Assembly (NCBI GenBank): GCA_037179515.1
Contig: JAXCGZ010007604.1
Coordinates: 37,501 to 101,500, forward strand
Length of the DNA stretch: 64,000 nucleotides
DNA from: Halocaridina rubra
Taxonomy: Eukaryota > Arthropoda > Malacostraca > Decapoda > Atyidae
Direction of reading: 5' to 3'
Shown here one piece after another: positions 60,685 to 64,000 of the stretch (position 1 is its first letter; each line of letters starts with the position of its first letter). The position numbers were made by a program, and so were the translations under genes. The notes under the pieces are model-generated. The model saw only the letters and a program-made list of their open reading frames with translations. It ran no database searches and had not been told where the DNA came from.

Positions 60685-61660
60685 GGGTCAAAAGGAGGAT
60701 GCCATAATCCTCAGAGCGGAGTGCCAAAGAAAGAAGCATGTAGCTTACTCTAGGGCATCATGAATTATAATTAGCAATGGATACCCAACGCTGAGAAACT
60801 AATAACTAGTGCTATTGTTTAATAACAATTTAAATTTTTAAATCTAGTGTGATGTTTACGTTTTTGAAGTACCAATATCTGATTACATTCAGTGTGGAAG
60901 TAAAGTTATACTTGAGAACTTCAGTATGTGTACTTAAGATCCTGCTGATAGCCTACTGTATCTTAATATTAATCTAGATCATTGATTCCCAACTATTTTC
61001 GACTCCCAATATTTTTCGACTCAAGGTACACTTGTGAAGGCAGTTGGAATCTCTAGGTGACCATGATAGTAATTTTAATTTTTTTTTCTTGGACTGAAGA
61101 TTAAAAGAATTGAATAATCAAATAGTTAAGCTTGTTGGAATTCTTTTATGGGAATATGAATAAAAATGCATAATAAAGTACATACAAAGTCCTTTATCAG
61201 TTTCAAATTCTGCAGCACCTCGAGCCCATCTTGCAGCACCCTGGTCGGAAATCACTGATCTAGATGTTATAAATAAAGTAAAAAATAACATAAAATGGGT
61301 AATGTATTATTGACAATTGAATACTAAGCAAAGGAAATTTTACTGAAAATTTTAGCTGATAAAGAGATCTGATACATATATGGGGAATACCCTTTCTGTA
61401 CACGCTCTCGAAAAGAGATAATTGAAGCATGGTGTCTTGTGACTTGAGTAAATCTTGCAGTTCTCTCAGCTGGTATGCAGAAATACATCTTCAACAATAC
61501 AGATGACAGTGTACATCTTATGTTGCTATGTTTTTATGACTCGAACCAACAGTATTTGATGTGTAGTTACTTTTGACTTATTTGTTGATTATCTTGAGCA
61601 GTTATGTTATTATAGGGCTTTATGCAGAACTATTAAGGACACTGCAGGAGACTAATACCT

Positions 61661-61736
61661 TGGGTATTGTGTGATGAGATTGTGGAAGTAAACTCTCTGA
61701 GGATTCCACAATGGAATTTTGAACCCAATACACACT
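61661..61736 (+). promoter_or_regulatory. Candidate SECIS element in the MSRB1 3' UTR
   Basis: ATGA (61674-61677) is followed by ATTGTGGAA, an unpaired AAA (61690-61692), a possible CTC/GAG mini-stem, the exact complement TTCCACAAT, then GA (61714-61715). Outer bases GTATTG and CAATAC can pair below the core. This matches a form 2 SECIS (ATGA / AA / GA). It was found by eye and not folded; it is about 1 kb after the stop, which requires a long 3' UTR. Confidence 0.55.
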
Positions 61737-61919
61737 GATGTATGAGTCTTCTGTGGAGGGGGGTCCAGACTCTGGAACTCTCTTCCTCATTCTGTCTTGC
61801 CAAAATCTTATGACATACCTTCCTTCATTAAGCGGATCTATTGTCAGCTCAGAGCATAATCCTGCCATATCTCTAGGCCTTTATTACTTCGACAATTCTT
61901 TCAACCTGTCCTTTTCCTA

Positions 61920-62035
61920 TTGTATATAATTCTCTTACTTCTGTCTTGTCCTTCAACTTCTACTTTATGTCTCAATATTTTCTTGATGCCTGGGCCTGCT
62001 GAGGGCAATTTTCCTTCCTGTCCCAGTGTCACACA
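61920..62035 (-). mobile_element. Dispersed repeat family D
   Basis: Minus orientation: CTTGATGCCTGGGCCTGCTG to CCCAGTGTCACAC. Confidence 0.68.
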
Positions 62036-62189
62036 AATGGAACTTGTCGATTGTTGATGTGTTCAAGATATATTCCAACCACATAGTTCATTTTTCTTTT
62101 GAAACAATGTAACATCCTTGATTGTATTGTAAGATATGAACCTAATAGGTATATAAACCAATTCTATGCTTTTAATTTCAGTATATTCT

Positions 62190-62390
62190 TGAAAATTCAT
62201 GAAATGTTGTCTTCATGTGACTCATAGAATGTTAGTTTCATGTGACTTATTTAATGTTGCTTTCATGTGACTTATTAAATATTAGTTTTCATGTGACTTA
62301 TTAAATGTTAGTTTTCATGTGACTTCTTAAATGTTAGTTTTCATGTGGTTTATTAAATGTTGTTTTCATATGACTTATTTCTGAGTATGG
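62190..62390. repeat. About 31-bp degenerate tandem repeat, 7 units
   Basis: Unit resembles ATGTTAGTTTTCATGTGACT followed by TATTAA, downstream of MSRB1. Confidence 0.82.
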
Positions 62391-63139
62391 TGCTAACTTT
62401 AATGTTCTTATGAATATTGGATCCATTTAATTTGACTGGAAATAGACTGGATTCAATTTGGTTTAAGTTGTCACAATTTTTTCACTCAATACAGGTATGC
62501 ATGAAATTATTTTTGTTGATTAAGAATACTGTATACTTGTCTGAAGATGTTAACTGTATCAGGTTATGTAGGTCACATAAAAGTATATTCAAGTGATGAA
62601 TGCTCTGTGATTTAGTGACTTAGCCTAATATTAAGGTACATATTGTAATTGTAATTACCTCAAGATTTAACCATCTCTGATGAGGGAGTTCGTAAGCAAT
62701 AATCAACTGGGAAGTTTTGTATGTGTTCATTGGTATTATATAATTTTTGAGTGCTATGAAGATACTTATATTCTCAATCTTCTATATTCAAATTAAATTT
62801 GAATCTCTCAAATAGTATTGTACATCTTTTCTTCACAAGTTGTATTTTGTGGTTTTATCATTACTGCTCTGTACATCTGGTAAAAATCTTTCATCTCTTT
62901 TGTTCTTTCATATTTTCATTAATTATCTGAAATACAGACTGAAATTTCATTAGGGGTACAGAGGCCAAAGTAATATTTTCATAGATTATCATTGGATTAG
63001 GATGTAATACAGACATTCTGCACAGCCATGTTGTCATTTCATATCATAAGTACTTAAATGTATTGAAAGCTCTGGACATTTTGTTTTATTTTATAAGTAG
63101 AGTAATGATATTGCAAGACCAATATTAAAAATTTTATCA
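62391..63139. other. Downstream DNA, nothing recognised
   Basis: AT-rich sequence without domain, repeat or RNA signal. Confidence 0.45.
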
Positions 63140-63390
63140 TTTGGAAAGATTACAGTGGTTTAACCATGTAATGCAAAGAGAAGAAGACCATATGTGTAGG
63201 AGGATATGGAGGTGGAAGGAAGGAGAGAAAGAGTAAGGCCAAAGTGCTTATGGAAGGATGATGTAGAAAATGACAAGAGGCTAAGGGAACAGGATGCACG
63301 AGACAGGAAAAAGTGGTAAAAGTTAGCAAAAAACAGCGACCCCATATAGAAATGGGTTAAAGCTGAAGACAAAGATAAAACTGTAATTCA
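63140..63390 (+). mobile_element. Decayed copy of the second LINE tail
   Basis: Reads LQWFNHVMQREEDHM, RPKCLWKDDVEN and NSDPI with an internal stop, homologous to 43395-43705. Confidence 0.65.
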
Positions 63391-64000
63391 TACCATATTT
63401 ACAGTACTTACATTAATTGAGTCACATAGGAAATGCCTTAGCTCTGTTTTGAGCAGAGTGTATGTGTTGCACAAATCTGAACTGAGAGAGGCGTATTATC
63501 TCTGCGGTTTCTTGTATGCGCTCACCTTTTTTCATAGCAAGAATGGTTTAGTTTTTTCGTATTGTGTTTTAATACATGGCGTGTTTGTCATATTTTTGTT
63601 GTTGATTTTTAATATAAATATATTGGGTCTTCCAATAGGTGTCTCAGTATTTTTTGTTTAAAACTCCCATGCTTTTAATCATGCATAATTACCTGAATGT
63701 GAAGTGTGTAGTATTATGGATGCAGTATGTTAAATTTTAAATTGAGTTTTGTTATCATCCTAAATGTCGTGCTTGAACTTGCCTTTCGTTGCTAATTTTA
63801 CTGCAGATATCACCTGCTTCCTAATATGAAGTCACTAACTTAATTCTATATATTTTCTAATTCATCATGGCTTTCGGATCATGACAAGTTTTCAAAGAAA
63901 ATTTGCATCGGCTTTCATAATTACTGTAATAGTCATTTAACGTACAGTGAGAACGATCGAGCCAGTAAGCCAGGTAACTTATAATTTAGGTAAAAGAAAA

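Overview
This is animal nuclear DNA: intron-rich genes, GT-AG introns, tRNA-derived SINEs, CR1-like LINEs and an extreme load of di-, tri- and tetranucleotide microsatellites. With the short TTAGG-type repeats and the gene content it fits an arthropod, most likely a decapod crustacean (crab or shrimp); the species cannot be named from the sequence.

Three protein-coding genes can be assembled exon by exon with consistent splice phases. (1) Positions 3751-23973, + strand: 18 exons of a selectin-like membrane protein, with a C-type lectin domain, ten sushi/CCP modules, one transmembrane helix and a tyrosine-bearing tail. This is the architecture of Drosophila furrowed (fw). The signal-peptide exon lies left of the window. 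(2) Positions 44095-29301, - strand: a complete 14-exon, 431-residue model with a signal peptide, a helical region, eight ankyrin repeats (one per exon) plus a capping helix, and a C-terminal six-cysteine CLIP domain. I do not recognise this domain combination. (3) Positions 51597-60684, + strand: methionine sulfoxide reductase B1 (MSRB1/SelR), with an in-frame UGA at the selenocysteine position, two alternative versions of exon 2 whose phases force mutually exclusive use, and a good SECIS candidate near 61660-61735. Genes 1 and 2 converge; genes 2 and 3 diverge.

A recurring oddity is that several exon-intron boundaries have themselves become minisatellites. Donor sites are repeated at CCP1 (36 bp), CCP6 (about 108 bp) and the CLIP exon (59 bp, 22 units); acceptor sites are repeated at CCP5 (70 bp, 8 units) and CCP6 (about 95 bp, 3 units). 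The true site sits at the array edge and the copies run into the intron.

The rest is mobile and repetitive DNA. A CR1-like LINE family is present in about ten pieces, most bordered by (CA)n/(GT)n tracts, and part of its reverse transcriptase has been turned into a tandem array (6700-7600). A tRNA-derived SINE family has at least 21 copies, and there are several smaller dispersed families, fold-back elements and large microsatellite blocks. Regions 1-3750, 24240-29180, 44120-51590 and 61740-64000 contain no gene that I can support.
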